From assembly GCF_016583795.1 (NCBI RefSeq), contig NZ_NRRS01000016.1:1-64000 (forward strand): a stretch of 64,000 bases of DNA, in the 5' to 3' direction. The notes beneath the pieces are model-generated. The model searched no databases and was not told the DNA's origin. It worked only from the letters and a program-made list of their open reading frames with translations. Both the position numbers and the translations under genes were made by a program. Of the stretch, positions 53,717-64,000 are shown piece after piece. Origin of the DNA: Rhabdochromatium marinum. GTDB taxonomy: Bacteria > Pseudomonadota > Gammaproteobacteria > Chromatiales > Chromatiaceae. Position 1 is the stretch's first letter. Every line of letters starts with the position of its first letter.

Positions 53717-55240
53717 ATGAGCACGGACAGCGCGCATCCGCCCAAGGCGACACCGACCGGGTTTATTTCAACCTCATCGGAATGGAGTTTTCCGCTGCTG
53801 GAACGCTTCGATCACGCAATTCGCCGCATTGCCCACAACGACTTTGGCCTCGATACCTACGCCAATCAGATTGAGGTGATTTCCTCAGAGCAGATGATCG
53901 ACGCCTACTCCTCCGTGGGACTGCCGATCAACTACAACCACTGGTCCTTCGGCAAGCAATTCGTTGCCACTGAGCAAACCTACCGGCGCGGCCAGATGGG
54001 ACTGGCTTATGAGATCGTGATCAACTCCGATCCCTGCATTGCTTATCTGATGGAGGAAAACACCCTACCGATGCAGGCGCTGGTGATCGCCCATGCCTGC
54101 TATGGCCACAATAGTTTCTTCAAGGGCAATTATCTGTTCCGCGCCTGGACCAGTGCCGATGCCATTATTGATTATCTGGTGTTCGCCCGCGCCTATATTG
54201 CCGAATGCGAGGAGCGCCATGGCCAGGAAGAGGTCGAACTGCTGCTCGACTCCTGCCATGCGCTGATGAACTATGGCGTGGATCGCTATCAGCGCCCCGC
54301 GCCCCTGTCGCTGGCGGAGGAAAAAAAGCGCCAGCAGGAGCGGGAAGCCTATTTGCAGGCTCAAGTCAATGATCTGTGGCGTACTCTGCCCGCCGGCCCC
54401 GATCCGGTGGCCGAAGCCGACGAGCGCCGTTTCCCCGCCGAGCCACAGGAAAACCTGCTGTATTTCATCGAAAAAAACGCCCCTCTGCTCGACCCCTGGC
54501 AGCGCGAAATCGTGCGCATCGTGCGCAAAATCGGACAATACTTTTACCCTCAGCGCCAGACCCAGGTAATCAATGAAGGCTGGGCCACATTCTGGCATTA
54601 CACCCTGCTCAATCGTCTCTATGACCAGGGCCTGATCAACGACGGTTTCATGATCGAAATCCTGCAATCACACACCAATGTGATTTATCAGCCGCCGTTC
54701 GATTCACCCTATTATTCCGGCATCAACCCCTATGCGCTGGGCTTTGCCATGATGCGCGACATCCGCCGCATCTGTGAACAGCCAACCGCCGAAGATCGCC
54801 ACTGGTTTCCCGATTTTGCTGGCCAGGACTGGCTGAAAGTGCTTGATTTTGCCATGCGCAACTTCAAAGACGAGAGTTTTATCGCCCAGTACCTGTCGCC
54901 CCAACTGATGCGCGACTTTCATCTGTTTGCTGTGCGTGATGATGACCAGGAGGACCATCTGGAAATCACCGCCATTCATGAAGAAGCCGGCTACCGAGCC
55001 TTACGGGCCTCGCTGGCCGATCAATACAATCTTGGCAGCCGCGAACCCAATATCCAGGTGCATCGGGTCGAGACCCGGGGGGACCGCTCCATGACACTGC
55101 GCCATTTTCGCTACCACCGTCGCCCGCTCGATGACAGTGCTACGGAAGTGTTGCGCCATATCCGCCGGCTGTGGGGCTTTGATGTGCGCCTGGAAGCCGT
55201 CGAGGACAGCGGCCGGGTTCAACTTGTGGCTGAAGCTTGA
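53717..55240 (+). CDS. spoVR: SpoVR family protein
   Basis: The 507-residue protein (YcgB in E. coli) has the SpoVR marks WSFGKQFVATEQTYRRGQMG, MPMQAL-like TLPMQALVIAHACYGHNSFF, RKIGQYFYPQRQTQVINEGW and YALGFAMMRDIRR. The HxxGHNxFF-like and NEGWATFWHY motifs suggest metal binding, but the activity is not established. It ends the prkA-yeaH-spoVR cluster. Confidence 0.95.
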   Translation: MSTDSAHPPKATPTGFISTSSEWSFPLLERFDHAIRRIAHNDFGLDTYANQIEVISSEQMIDAYSSVGLPINYNHWSFGKQFVATEQTYRRGQMGLAYEIVINSDPCIAYLMEENTLPMQALVIAHACYGHNSFFKGNYLFRAWTSADAIIDYLVFARAYIAECEERHGQEEVELLLDSCHALMNYGVDRYQRPAPLSLAEEKKRQQEREAYLQAQVNDLWRTLPAGPDPVAEADERRFPAEPQENLLYFIEKNAPLLDPWQREIVRIVRKIGQYFYPQRQTQVINEGWATFWHYTLLNRLYDQGLINDGFMIEILQSHTNVIYQPPFDSPYYSGINPYALGFAMMRDIRRICEQPTAEDRHWFPDFAGQDWLKVLDFAMRNFKDESFIAQYLSPQLMRDFHLFAVRDDDQEDHLEITAIHEEAGYRALRASLADQYNLGSREPNIQVHRVETRGDRSMTLRHFRYHRRPLDDSATEVLRHIRRLWGFDVRLEAVEDSGRVQLVAEA

Positions 55241-55388
55241 GTCGATTTCCCATCGGGCATCGGCAAGACCTTTTGCTATACTGGCCACGCTGGTATTTTT
55301 GCAGTTGCCCTATCCTCAGGAATGCACAGGGCAAGCGCAACGCAAAACGTCTTTCCAATCAACAAAACGGTAAGCGACTAGCTCTGCA

Positions 55389-57125
55389 ATGGCCTCGAAT
55401 CCGCTGCTTTCCTACACCATCTTGGTGGTCGATGACGAGCCGACCAACACCAAGGTATTGGAAAAAGTCCTGTCGAAAGCAGGCTACACCTCGGTGATGA
55501 CCACCAATGACTCGCGCGAGACACTTTCACTGGTCGAGCATCATCGCCCCGGCGTGGTTCTACTTGATCTCAACATGCCGAATCTTGACGGTTTTGCTGT
55601 CCTCGCACAGCTCCAGGGCAGCTTCCAGAATAACTGCCCGCCAGTGGTTATCCTCACTGCGCAGAGCGATCAGGCCTCCCGCTTGCACGCCCTACAGGGC
55701 GGCGCGCGCGACTTCCTGACCAAACCCTTTGACCGCGCCGAACTCCTGGTGCGCATTGAGAACATGCTGACGCTGCGCCAGGCCGAGGAAGAACGCCTGC
55801 GCTTTTACTCCCAGTACGACAGCCTGACCGGCCTGCCCAATCGGGATTACTGTATCCGTCTGCTTGAAGACAATTTGGCCAACTGCCAGGACGAGCCGGT
55901 GGCCTTCCTGGTGCTGGCGCTGCAACGTTTCAACCGCGTCAACCAGTCCCTGGGCCATGAGGCAGGTGATCGCTTCCTGTGTTCATTTAAAGACCGCATG
56001 CTCAGCCTGTTGCCCACCCGCCAGGCCATCATCGGTCGCATCGACGGCACCCGCTTTCTCATCGCCCTGCTGGGGATGGATACCACGCACCTCAACAATC
56101 TCGCTGATCAATTACAACATCTGCTTGACGAACTGCATGCGCCTCTGCAAATCGACGAGGTCGATTTTCGCCCCACCGTGCACATTGGGGCTTCCATTTT
56201 CCCCAAAGACGGTCGCCACGCGCCTGAGCTGCTCGCGCGCGCCGAGACCGCACTCACCCGCGCCCGCGCCCAGACGGATCTGAGCTATGCCTTTTCTGAT
56301 GCCACCACTGACGCCCGAGTGCGTGAGCAAATTCAGCTGGAAAGTGAACTCCACCGTGCACTGGAACGCGAGGAATTCTTTCTGGTCTATCAACCCCAGG
56401 TTTCCCTGGCGGACGGACGCATCGTTGGCGTCGAAGCGCTGCTGCGCTGGCGCCACCCCAGCCGAGGCGTGGTGCCACCGGATCAGTTCATTCCGCTGCT
56501 GGAGGAAACCGGCCTGATTATCCCAGCGGGCGAATGGATTATTGACCAGTCCTGCGCCCAGGCGCGCGACTGGCTGCAACGACTCCCCGACCAAGCCGCG
56601 CTGCGTGTAGCCATTAACCTCTCCCCGCGCCAGTTCCAGAGTAACAATCTATTGGAGCAACTCGAAAACGCGCTCAAGCGCTATGCGCTCCCGCCCGCGC
56701 AACTCGAACTGGAAGTGACCGAAAGCCTGCTGATCGAGGATTTTCCCGGCACTCATCAACTGCTAACCCAGCTCGGTGACATGGGGCTGCGCATCGCACT
56801 GGATGACTTTGGCACCGGCTACAGCGCTCTGACCTACCTGCAAGCCTTCCCTTTCCATGCCATGAAGGTGGATCGCTCCTTTGTCAGCACCGTGGGCAGA
56901 TCACGCAAGTCCGAGGCCTTGTTGAAAACCATCGTACAAATCGGCAAGAGCCTGGAACTTGAAGTCATCGCCGAGGGCATCGAAACCAAGGAGCAGTATG
57001 ATTTTCTGCGCCGTCATGACTGTGATTTCGCACAAGGCTTCGGCCTGGCACGACCGCAACCGGCTGCCGAGGTCGAAGCCCTGCTGAGGGAAGGCTATCT
57101 GCACCCGATGCTCGGTTCCGGCTAA
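55389..57125 (+). CDS. Response regulator with degenerate GGDEF and intact EAL output
   Basis: The 578-residue protein has an N-terminal receiver with acidic pocket VVDDEPTNT, phospho-Asp LLDLNMPN, TAQSD and Lys TKPFD. The GGDEF domain has IDGTRF where GGDEF should be, so it should not make cyclic di-GMP. The EAL domain has VGVEALLRWRHP, DDFGTGYSALTYL and AEGIET with catalytic Glu and Asp residues, so it probably hydrolyses cyclic di-GMP. No kinase is adjacent. It is convergent with the DUF302 gene with a 4-base overlap. Confidence 0.9.
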   Translation: MASNPLLSYTILVVDDEPTNTKVLEKVLSKAGYTSVMTTNDSRETLSLVEHHRPGVVLLDLNMPNLDGFAVLAQLQGSFQNNCPPVVILTAQSDQASRLHALQGGARDFLTKPFDRAELLVRIENMLTLRQAEEERLRFYSQYDSLTGLPNRDYCIRLLEDNLANCQDEPVAFLVLALQRFNRVNQSLGHEAGDRFLCSFKDRMLSLLPTRQAIIGRIDGTRFLIALLGMDTTHLNNLADQLQHLLDELHAPLQIDEVDFRPTVHIGASIFPKDGRHAPELLARAETALTRARAQTDLSYAFSDATTDARVREQIQLESELHRALEREEFFLVYQPQVSLADGRIVGVEALLRWRHPSRGVVPPDQFIPLLEETGLIIPAGEWIIDQSCAQARDWLQRLPDQAALRVAINLSPRQFQSNNLLEQLENALKRYALPPAQLELEVTESLLIEDFPGTHQLLTQLGDMGLRIALDDFGTGYSALTYLQAFPFHAMKVDRSFVSTVGRSRKSEALLKTIVQIGKSLELEVIAEGIETKEQYDFLRRHDCDFAQGFGLARPQPAAEVEALLREGYLHPMLGSG

Positions 57126-57637
57126 AGATCGCCGTTGGCTCCGGCGGTAATAATAGACTCGATGTTGTCACGCACCAGCTTGGCCTGCTCCTCAAGTTCC
57201 GCTGGCAAGTCCACTTGTTGCATGATTTGATTCAGATCCAAGGTCACCAGCCAGGGCTTGCCATCGTTATCCTGGATGAGCGTAATGCGGCACGGCAGAT
57301 AGGCGGCAAAGTCCAGATTATGCTTCAACATCTCATGGGCGATACGCGCATCGCAGAACTGAAAAATCTCCATGCGCCCGCTTTCGATCCCCATGGCCTC
57401 CAGCTCTTTATACAGCGGCAGCTGTGCCACCAGCTTAAAATTCAGCACATTAGCGCGCAGCTTCATGGAATCGACGGCGTCGTCCATACTGACCCCATCC
57501 GCCAACGGCAGTTTAATCACCGACTGCGCGATCGGATCATCGCCCGCCTGCGCCGAATTCAGCACCAGATTCAGCCCCAGGCTCAGGGTCAGTAGCATCG
57601 CGACGGTCCCAAGTGACCGCATAAACTTCACTCGCAT
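57122..57637 (-). CDS. DUF302 periplasmic protein
   Basis: The 171-residue protein has a signal peptide (VAMLLTLSLGLNLVLNSAQA) and a DUF302-like domain (VDSMKLRANVLNFKLVAQLP, then FQFCDARIAHEMLKHNLDFA and YLPCRITLIQDNDGKPWLVT). DUF302 proteins are small periplasmic alpha-beta proteins of unknown role. The ATG at 57637 has GGAG about 10 bases upstream, which decides the start over an upstream ATG. The cupin gene ends upstream at 57690. Confidence 0.85.
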   Translation of the reverse strand: MRVKFMRSLGTVAMLLTLSLGLNLVLNSAQAGDDPIAQSVIKLPLADGVSMDDAVDSMKLRANVLNFKLVAQLPLYKELEAMGIESGRMEIFQFCDARIAHEMLKHNLDFAAYLPCRITLIQDNDGKPWLVTLDLNQIMQQVDLPAELEEQAKLVRDNIESIITAGANGDL

Positions 57638-57689
57638 GATTTTTTTCTCCTGCATCAATGTCTTCTGCATCAGTGCTGTTTCTGCTATA

Positions 57690-57971
57690 TCAGCCAAAAT
57701 CATAATGTTTTTCAACCGCCTCAGTAATCTCCCAGGTACAGTTCAAACCAGCGGGAAAGGTAATCAAATCGCCCCGGCCAAAGGTCTGTGGCTCGCCACC
57801 CTGAGGCGTCACTTGAAAGCGACCGCGCAGAATGTAGCAAGTCTCCGCTTGCTCATACTGCCACTCAAAGGTGGACGGCCTCTTGCGCCAAATCGGCCAC
57901 TGTTCGACGCCCAAAACCTCCAGCTTAGCCGGCGAGGGTTTGTGTTCGCAGAGAATGTCTTGCTCAGACAT
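57690..57971 (-). CDS. Small cupin-domain protein
   Basis: The 93-residue protein is a single cupin fold (CYILRGRFQVTPQGGEPQTF, then GRGDLITFPAGLNCTWEITE) of the type called DUF861. It has few of the His residues usual for metal-binding cupins, so the catalytic role is open. It is upstream of the DUF302 gene on the same strand. Confidence 0.85.
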   Translation of the reverse strand: MSEQDILCEHKPSPAKLEVLGVEQWPIWRKRPSTFEWQYEQAETCYILRGRFQVTPQGGEPQTFGRGDLITFPAGLNCTWEITEAVEKHYDFG

Positions 57972-58069
57972 GGTGCAACTCCTTTGTTCAACGCATTTTT
58001 CTTAAAATCTTTAGTCTTCACCACACCGGTGGAACGCAGCCCCAGACGCCGCCTGGCGGGACCAGTTCC

Positions 58070-58579
58070 ATGTCGGTAACTGACGCCCAGCTGCAGCAAA
58101 TGGCCAGCCGCTTGGCTGAGCAGCTCCAGGCCCGCAATTGGCAACTCACCACCGCCGAATCCCTAACCGGCGGCTGGATCGCCAAGGTCTGCACCGAGCT
58201 GGCTGGCAGCAGCGCCTGGTTCGACGGCGCCTTCGTCACTTACAGCCCCCAAGCCAAGCAATCCATGCTCGGTCTGACGTCAGAGCTCCTGCAAGACGCG
58301 GGCATTGTCAGCGAGGCGGTCGCCGCCGCCATGGCCCGTGGCGCACTGCAACGCAGCCAGGCGAGCATCAGCCTCGCTGTCACCGGCCTGGCCGGCCCCG
58401 GCGGTGGCACAGCGCTCATCCCGGTTGGCACGGTCTGCTGCGCCTGCATGACGTGCGATCAGCTCGCCCGGAATCAACCGCCGCATGTGACAACCTGGCA
58501 CTTTCAGGGCGAACGCGACGTCATCCGCCGCCAGACGGTTCATCACAGCCTGCTGCGCCTGTGCGACATCTTGGCATAG
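58070..58579 (+). CDS. pncC: Nicotinamide-nucleotide amidohydrolase (CinA C-terminal type)
   Basis: PncC deamidates nicotinamide mononucleotide to nicotinate mononucleotide for NAD recycling. The 169-residue protein matches the stand-alone CinA C-terminal domain, with [34 protein letters not shown] and [19 protein letters not shown]. It is 169 bases upstream of recA, the usual gammaproteobacterial order. It is divergent from the cupin gene. Confidence 0.93.
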   Translation: MSVTDAQLQQMASRLAEQLQARNWQLTTAESLTGGWIAKVCTELAGSSAWFDGAFVTYSPQAKQSMLGLTSELLQDAGIVSEAVAAAMARGALQRSQASISLAVTGLAGPGGGTALIPVGTVCCACMTCDQLARNQPPHVTTWHFQGERDVIRRQTVHHSLLRLCDILA

Positions 58580-58748
58580 CGCCTGCCACAACGCGAGAGA
58601 CCCGCCGCTGCCAGGGCGGCCTGGCGCACGCCGGCCCAGGAAGCATGCTAGGGGGCATGATGACGAAGCCGGCCGTCTGTGTGATATTCTTAGTGCCAGC
58701 ACATTCTCAACCACCGCCTCAGCGCACTGCGCGCAGACCGGAGAGACA

Positions 58749-59891
58749 ATGGACGACAACCGCAAAAAAGCCCTGGCCGCCGCACTGGGCCAAATCGAAA
58801 AGCAGTTCGGCAAAGGCTCGGTCATGCGCATGGGCGATGCTGGCACCGTGCGCAATATCGATGTCATCTCCACCGGCTCACTGGGCCTGGATGTCGCCTT
58901 GGGCATTGGCGGCCTGCCACGCGGCCGGGTGGTTGAAATCTATGGCCCCGAGTCTTCCGGTAAAACCACCCTGACCCTGCATGTGGTGGCCGAGACGCAA
59001 AAAACCGGCGGCACCGCCGCTTTTGTCGATGCCGAGCATGCACTTGACCCGCAATACGCTGAAAAGCTCGGCGTCAACATGGAAGAGCTGCTGGTTTCAC
59101 AGCCCGACACCGGCGAACAGGCGCTGGAGATCACCGATATGCTGGTGCGCTCCAACGCTGTTGATCTGGTGGTGGTGGACTCGGTGGCCGCACTCACACC
59201 CAAGGCGGAAATTGAAGGCGAGATGGGCGATTCGCACGTCGGTCTGCAAGCGCGCCTCATGTCCCAGGCATTGCGCAAGCTCACCGCCAATATTAAGCGC
59301 TCCAACGCCATCGTCATCTTCATCAACCAGATTCGCATGAAAATCGGCGTCATGTTCGGCAGCCCGGAGACCACCACCGGCGGCAACGCACTCAAGTTTT
59401 ACTCCTCGGTGCGGCTCGATATCCGCCGCATCGGCTCGCTGAAAAAGGGCGAGGAAATCATCGGCAACGAAACCAAAGTCAAGGTGGTCAAGAACAAGGT
59501 CGCCCCGCCCTTCAAGCAGATCACCTTCGACATTCTCTATGGCGAAGGCATCTCGCGCGAAGGCGAGATCATCGACCTGGGCGTGGCTGGCAACATTATT
59601 GAAAAATCCGGTGCCTGGTACAGCTACAACGGTCAGCGCATCGGTCAAGGCAAGGACAATGTGCGCAATTTCCTGAAGGAAAATCCGGACATGGCTACCG
59701 ACATTGATACCAAAATCCGGGCCCAGTTGCTGCCAAGCACGCCAGCAGCCGAGAGTAATGCCGCCGACGCCGAAGCCCCCGCAACGCCAGCGCCCAAAAG
59801 CACCAAAGGTAGCCGCGCCAAGGCCGCCAGCGCCAAGAGCACCGCTGCTGACAACGCCGCCACCGAGAGTCCCAGCGAACCGGACAACTAA
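58749..59891 (+). CDS. recA: Recombinase RecA
   Basis: RecA forms filaments on single-stranded DNA, drives strand exchange and triggers LexA cleavage. The 380-residue protein has Walker [10 protein letters not shown], Walker [12 protein letters not shown]2 region [16 protein letters not shown], and a long Ala/Lys/Ser-rich C-terminal tail. No clear LexA box of the CTG-N10-CAG type is visible before it. It is followed by recX and alaS. Confidence 0.98.
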   Translation: MDDNRKKALAAALGQIEKQFGKGSVMRMGDAGTVRNIDVISTGSLGLDVALGIGGLPRGRVVEIYGPESSGKTTLTLHVVAETQKTGGTAAFVDAEHALDPQYAEKLGVNMEELLVSQPDTGEQALEITDMLVRSNAVDLVVVDSVAALTPKAEIEGEMGDSHVGLQARLMSQALRKLTANIKRSNAIVIFINQIRMKIGVMFGSPETTTGGNALKFYSSVRLDIRRIGSLKKGEEIIGNETKVKVVKNKVAPPFKQITFDILYGEGISREGEIIDLGVAGNIIEKSGAWYSYNGQRIGQGKDNVRNFLKENPDMATDIDTKIRAQLLPSTPAAESNAADAEAPATPAPKSTKGSRAKAASAKSTAADNAATESPSEPDN

Positions 59892-59947
59892 CCAGCATCC
59901 CGGTTGCTTAACCCCAGCCTTCTGATCAGCCGTCTGACTTCAGCATC

Positions 59948-60478
59948 GTGACCTCAGCTCCCGACTCCGCCACGCCGACCGTGGCTGACATTCGCGCGCG
60001 CGCTTTGAGCTTGCTAAGTCGCCGCGAGCACAGTCGCTATGAGTTGGAGCGCAAATTACGCGAGCGCGGCCTGCCGGCACCGGAAATTGCCGCCGTGTTG
60101 GATGACCTGGAGCACAGCGGCCAACTCCAGGATGCGCGCATGGTCGAGACCTATGTCGCCGAGCGCCTGGCCAAGGGCTTCGGCCCCCTGCGGGTACGTG
60201 CCGAACTCCAGGCTCGCGGCATTGAGGACGCACTGATCGACAGCCATCTGCACCTGAACGATGAGCGCTGTTTTGAGCTGCTGTGTCGCGCCGATCAACA
60301 ACGCCATGGCACACGCCCTTGCACCGCCAACCCGGAGGAGGCTCTGGCCAACCCCCCGGATGATCGCCGCGCTCAGCGCCGGGCACTGGCCCGTCGCGCG
60401 CGCTTTTTGGAGTATCGCGGCTTTCCCGCGCACCTCATTGCCCGTCTGCTCAGTCACGACGACACCCTTTCGCCCTGA
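59948..60478 (+). CDS. recX: RecA regulator RecX
   Basis: RecX binds RecA filaments and limits their activity. The 176-residue protein has three-helix repeats: [40 protein letters not shown] and [21 protein letters not shown] His/Arg-rich insert lies before the last repeat. It starts with GTG at 59948, 56 bases after recA, so it should share the recA transcript. Confidence 0.92.
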   Translation: MTSAPDSATPTVADIRARALSLLSRREHSRYELERKLRERGLPAPEIAAVLDDLEHSGQLQDARMVETYVAERLAKGFGPLRVRAELQARGIEDALIDSHLHLNDERCFELLCRADQQRHGTRPCTANPEEALANPPDDRRAQRRALARRARFLEYRGFPAHLIARLLSHDDTLSP

Positions 60479-60509
60479 TGACGCCCCGAGATCGCACAAG
60501 ACGCCCACT

Positions 60510-63113
60510 ATGAACAGCAGTGCCGAACTTCGCCAAGCTTTTCTCGATTATTTCGCCGCGCAGGATCACAGTCTGGTCGCGAGCAGTCCCCTGGTGCCGG
60601 GAAACGACCCCACCCTGCTGTTCACCAATGCGGGCATGGTGCAGTTTAAAGACACGTTTCTCGGTCGCGACAAGCGTTCCTACAGCCGGGCCGCCAGTGC
60701 CCAGCGCTGCGTGCGCGCTGGCGGCAAGCATAACGACCTGGAAAATGTCGGCTATACCGCCCGCCACCACACCTTTTTCGAGATGCTGGGCAATTTCAGC
60801 TTCGGCGACTACTTTAAGCGCGAGGCCATCACCTACGCCTGGGACTTTCTAACCCGGGTGCTGCATCTGCCCCCGGACAAGCTCTGGGTGACCGTCTATA
60901 CCGAGGATGACGAAGCCGCCGACATTTGGCTGCAAGAACTCAAGATCGATCCAGCCCGCTTCTCGCGCTGCGGCGAGAAAGACAACTTCTGGTCCATGGG
61001 CGACACCGGCCCCTGCGGTCCCTGCTCGGAAATCTTCTACGACCATGGCCCGGAGATTCCTGGCGGTCCGCCCGGCACCCCCGAGGCCGATGGCGACCGC
61101 TATGTTGAAATCTGGAATCTGGTGTTCATGCAGTACGACCGCGACGCCAGCGGTGAGCTCAGTCCCCTGCCGCATCCCTCGGTCGATACCGGTATGGGAC
61201 TGGAGCGCCTGGCCGCCGTGGCGCAGGGTGTGCACAGCAATTATGACATCGACCTGTTCCGCAATCTGATTCGCGCCGCCGCCGAGGTGACCGGCTGTAC
61301 GGATCACAGCAGCAAATCCCTGCGTGTCATTGCCGATCACATCCGCTCCGCAGCCTTTTTGATTGTCGATGGTGTGACCCCCGGCAACGAGGGACGCGGT
61401 TATGTCCAACGGCGCATCATCCGCCGCGCCATTCGCCACGGCTATCAACTCGGCCAACAACAGCCGTTTTTTCATCGCTTGGTCGCCCCGCTGGTGGCCG
61501 AAATGGGCAGCGCCTACCCGGAGCTGGTCCAAAAACAGGATTACATCAAGCGGGTACTACACACTGAAGAAGAACGCTTCGCCGACACCCTGGAACTGGG
61601 CTTGCGCATGTTCGACGACGTCGTTGCCCAAGCCCAGGATGGCCAGATTCCCGGCGAGGCGGTATTCAAGCTCTACGATACTTACGGCTTCCCGGCTGAT
61701 CTGACCGCCGACATTGCCCGCGAGCGCGGCCTGACACTCGACATGGCTGGCTTTGAAACCGCCATGGCGCAACAAAAGGCACGCGCCCGCGCCGCCAGTC
61801 AATTCGGTGGTGGCGACTTCGATCAGCTCGAACTCGAAGGCAAAACCGACTTCACCGGCTACGAGGGGCTGACCGATCAATGCGTCCTGGTTGCGCTGTA
61901 CCGCGATGGCGAGGAACGCGACAGCCTGGCCGAGGGCGAAAGCGGTCTGGTGATTCTGGATGTGACGCCTTTCTACGCCGAAGCCGGTGGCCAGCTTGGC
62001 GACACCGGCGTACTCGAAACCCAGAGCGCACGCTTTGAAGTGCTCGACACTCAGAAGTACGGCGATGGCGTCATCGGCCATCATGGGCGGGTTCTCAGCG
62101 GTGAATTGCAGGTCGGCGACAGCATCAGCGCGCAAGTGGACAACGAGCGCCGCTCAGCCACCGCTCTGCACCACTCCGCCACTCATCTGCTGCATGCCGC
62201 GCTGCGCAACGTTCTGGGTGAGCATGTGCAGCAGCGCGGGTCCCAGGTCGGCCCCGAGCGGCTGCGCTTTGACTTCTCCCACTTCGAGCCCATCAAGCGC
62301 GAGCAACTGCAAAGCATCGAGCACATGGTCAACCGCGAAATCCGCAATAACCACACCGTCGAGACGCGGATTATGGAGCTCGAAGATGCCAAACGCTCCG
62401 GTGCCGTCGCCCTGTTCGGCGAAAAGTACGGCGATCAGGTGCGGGTACTGCGCATGGGCGATTTTTCCACTGAGCTGTGCGGCGGCACCCATGTCCGCGC
62501 GGTCGGTGATATCGGCCTGTTCAAAATTCTCTCAGAAAGCGGCATTTCCTCCGGCGTGCGCCGCATCGAAGCCGTCGCCGGCGCCCCGGCACTGCACTGG
62601 GTGGAAACCGAGGAGGCTCGCTTGCAGCGCATCGCCGAGCTGGTCAAGGGCACGACGCAGGATGTCGATGAGAAAGTCAGCCAACTCGCCGAGCGCGCCC
62701 GCCGCCTGGAGAAAGAACTCGAACAGCTCAAGGGCAAGCTCGCCAGCGCCGCCGGCTCCGAACTGGCCGATCAGGCCATTGACATCAATGGCATCAAGGT
62801 TCTGGCGGCCAAGCTCGATGGCGTTGATCCCAAAGCCTTGCGCGAGACGCTCGATCAGCTCAAAAACAAGCTCGGCTCCGGCGTGCTGGTACTGGCCACC
62901 GAACAGGGCGGCAAGGCCAGCCTAATTGCCGGTGTGACCAAGGATCTGACCGACCGCTTCAAAGCTGGCGATCTGATCAAGGTGGTTGCTGCTGCAGTTG
63001 ACGGCAAAGGTGGCGGTCGCCCCGACATGGCTCAGGCTGGCGGCAACAACCCTGCCGCCATCCCCGCCTCCCTGGCGCTGGTCGAGCCCTGGGTGCGGGA
63101 ACGCAGCCACTAA
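60510..63113 (+). CDS. alaS: Alanyl-tRNA synthetase
   Basis: AlaS charges tRNA-Ala and edits mischarged Ser and Gly. The 867-residue protein starts [20 protein letters not shown]. It has class II motifs ([15 protein letters not shown] and [12 protein letters not shown]), editing-domain [12 protein letters not shown] with the zinc-type HxxxH, CGGTHV and the C-terminal oligomerisation part. It is 32 bases after recX. Confidence 0.97.
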   Translation: MNSSAELRQAFLDYFAAQDHSLVASSPLVPGNDPTLLFTNAGMVQFKDTFLGRDKRSYSRAASAQRCVRAGGKHNDLENVGYTARHHTFFEMLGNFSFGDYFKREAITYAWDFLTRVLHLPPDKLWVTVYTEDDEAADIWLQELKIDPARFSRCGEKDNFWSMGDTGPCGPCSEIFYDHGPEIPGGPPGTPEADGDRYVEIWNLVFMQYDRDASGELSPLPHPSVDTGMGLERLAAVAQGVHSNYDIDLFRNLIRAAAEVTGCTDHSSKSLRVIADHIRSAAFLIVDGVTPGNEGRGYVQRRIIRRAIRHGYQLGQQQPFFHRLVAPLVAEMGSAYPELVQKQDYIKRVLHTEEERFADTLELGLRMFDDVVAQAQDGQIPGEAVFKLYDTYGFPADLTADIARERGLTLDMAGFETAMAQQKARARAASQFGGGDFDQLELEGKTDFTGYEGLTDQCVLVALYRDGEERDSLAEGESGLVILDVTPFYAEAGGQLGDTGVLETQSARFEVLDTQKYGDGVIGHHGRVLSGELQVGDSISAQVDNERRSATALHHSATHLLHAALRNVLGEHVQQRGSQVGPERLRFDFSHFEPIKREQLQSIEHMVNREIRNNHTVETRIMELEDAKRSGAVALFGEKYGDQVRVLRMGDFSTELCGGTHVRAVGDIGLFKILSESGISSGVRRIEAVAGAPALHWVETEEARLQRIAELVKGTTQDVDEKVSQLAERARRLEKELEQLKGKLASAAGSELADQAIDINGIKVLAAKLDGVDPKALRETLDQLKNKLGSGVLVLATEQGGKASLIAGVTKDLTDRFKAGDLIKVVAAAVDGKGGGRPDMAQAGGNNPAAIPASLALVEPWVRERSH

Positions 63114-63165
63114 CACACACACCCACCCCCCAATACCGCAAACCAACCCATCATCCCCTTCTTCA

Positions 63166-64000
63166 ATGGCATTGATTGTTCAAAAATACGGCGGCACCTC
63201 GGTCGGCAGCATTGAGCGCATCCAGCATGTTGCCGCCCGCGTCAAGCAGAGCCGCGACCAGGGGCATCACTTGGTCGTAGTGGTGTCCGCCATGTCCGGC
63301 GAGACTGATCGTCTGGTTGGACTGGCCAAGGCGCTTCAGGCCGTGCCTTCACCGCGCGAGCTCGACGTCCTGCTGTCCACCGGCGAGCAGGTCACCATCG
63401 CTTTACTGAGCATGGCGCTCGAAGCCAGCGGCTGCCCGGCGCGCTCCTACACCGGCGCCCAAGTCCACATGCTCACCGACAGCGCGCATAACAAAGCCCG
63501 TATCCGCGATATCGACGCTGCCCGGGTGCGCGCTGATCTCGACGCCGGTCGCGTGGTGGTGGTGGCCGGCTTTCAGGGCGTCGATGAACAGGGCAACATC
63601 ACCACCCTCGGGCGCGGCGGCTCGGATACCTCCGCTGTCGCCATGGCCGCCGCACTCAAGGCCGATGAATGCCAGATTTACACCGATGTTGATGGCGTCT
63701 ATACCACCGACCCGCGCATCGAACCCCAGGCGCGCAAGCTCGAGCGCATCACCTTCGAGGAGATGCTGGAAATGGCCAGCCTCGGCTCCAAGGTGCTGCA
63801 AATTCGCGCCGTCGAGTTTGCCGGCAAATACCGTGTGCCCCTGCGCGTCCTCTCCAGCTTCGAGGAAGGCGCCGGCACCCTGATCACTTTCGAGGACGAC
63901 ACTGTGGAAGACGCCCAGATCGCCGGCATTGCCTTCGCCCGCGACGAAGCCAAACTGACCATTCTCGGCGTACCGGATCAGCCCGGCATCGCCCATCGCA
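63166..64000 (+). CDS. lysC: Aspartate kinase, truncated by the window edge
   Basis: LysC phosphorylates aspartate, the first step to Lys, Thr and Met. The 278 codons in the window begin ALIVQKYGGTSVGSIERIQH and include GFQGVDEQGNITTLGRGGSD and YTDVDGVYTTDPR. The start of the ACT regulatory part is visible near the window end (LTILGVPDQPG). The product continues past 64000. It follows alaS as in many gammaproteobacteria. Confidence 0.93.
   Translation, partial: MALIVQKYGGTSVGSIERIQHVAARVKQSRDQGHHLVVVVSAMSGETDRLVGLAKALQAVPSPRELDVLLSTGEQVTIALLSMALEASGCPARSYTGAQVHMLTDSAHNKARIRDIDAARVRADLDAGRVVVVAGFQGVDEQGNITTLGRGGSDTSAVAMAAALKADECQIYTDVDGVYTTDPRIEPQARKLERITFEEMLEMASLGSKVLQIRAVEFAGKYRVPLRVLSSFEEGAGTLITFEDDTVEDAQIAGIAFARDEAKLTILGVPDQPGIAHR

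Noticed and set aside
58580-58748. LexA (SOS) box in front of recA
   Set aside because: I looked for CTG-N10-CAG. The nearest piece, CTGTGTGATATTCTTAG, lacks the second half, so I do not annotate it; the LexA motif of this lineage may differ.

Overview
The window reads as chromosomal DNA of a GC-rich gammaproteobacterium. The core blocks rlmH-maf-rng-yhdP-nit-tldD-pmbA, prkA-yeaH-spoVR and pncC-recA-recX-alaS-lysC all have gammaproteobacterial order and protein character. My best guess is a member of the Chromatiales (purple sulfur bacterium type). No photosynthesis or sulfur-oxidation gene lies in the window, so this placement is inference from gene style only.

Layout. Positions 1-870 are a graveyard of four unrelated gene tails. 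Positions 868-4101 hold a bacterial Roco protein (leucine-rich repeats, Roc-COR GTPase, TIR) split by one in-frame TAA. A 382-residue unknown protein, hisC, an EAL-domain remnant and tRNA-Phe follow. Positions 7451-20823 are one minus-strand run of nine genes with a TldD/TldE pair at each end and RNA/nucleotide quality-control genes between. Positions 20899-28934 hold small conserved proteins, an orphan antitoxin with a palindromic operator candidate, rlmL, an encapsulated-ferritin-like protein with a membrane-protein partner, a soluble histidine kinase and nadE.

Positions 28953-35814 look accessory: a GGDEF-EAL protein paired with a PstS-like binding protein, a Fic pseudogene, pcp, an orphan Phd antitoxin and the formaldehyde pair adhC-fghA. 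The PstS-like gene and pcp carry the same 86-bp element just upstream of their starts. Positions 35910-40215 encode a large CHAT protease-STAND ATPase-TPR protein and a small overlapping partner, ending at a bidirectional terminator shared with a Pro-Arg-His-Lys tRNA cluster.

Positions 40851-45998 hold a conserved unknown protein, an isochorismatase-type hydrolase, several secreted proteins (two of them tandem paralogues), a SYLF protein and moaE. Positions 46156-50285 form a signalling operon: Ras-like GTPase, HD-GYP phosphodiesterase, coiled-coil protein and a membrane protein with a cytoplasmic roadblock-like region and periplasmic BON/OmpA domains. Then come prkA-yeaH-spoVR, a response regulator with GGDEF-EAL output, a DUF302 protein, a cupin, and pncC, recA, recX, alaS and a truncated lysC.

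Themes. Two NLR-like sensors with highly uniform repeat arrays (Roco-TIR and CHAT-STAND-TPR) are the best candidates for conflict systems. Cyclic-di-GMP turnover recurs (EAL remnant, GGDEF-EAL, HD-GYP, receiver-GGDEF-EAL). The most interesting candidates for undescribed biology are the CHAT two-gene unit, the GTPase/HD-GYP/OmpA operon, and the ferritin-like protein without encapsulin. All functions come from reading the sequence; no database search was run.
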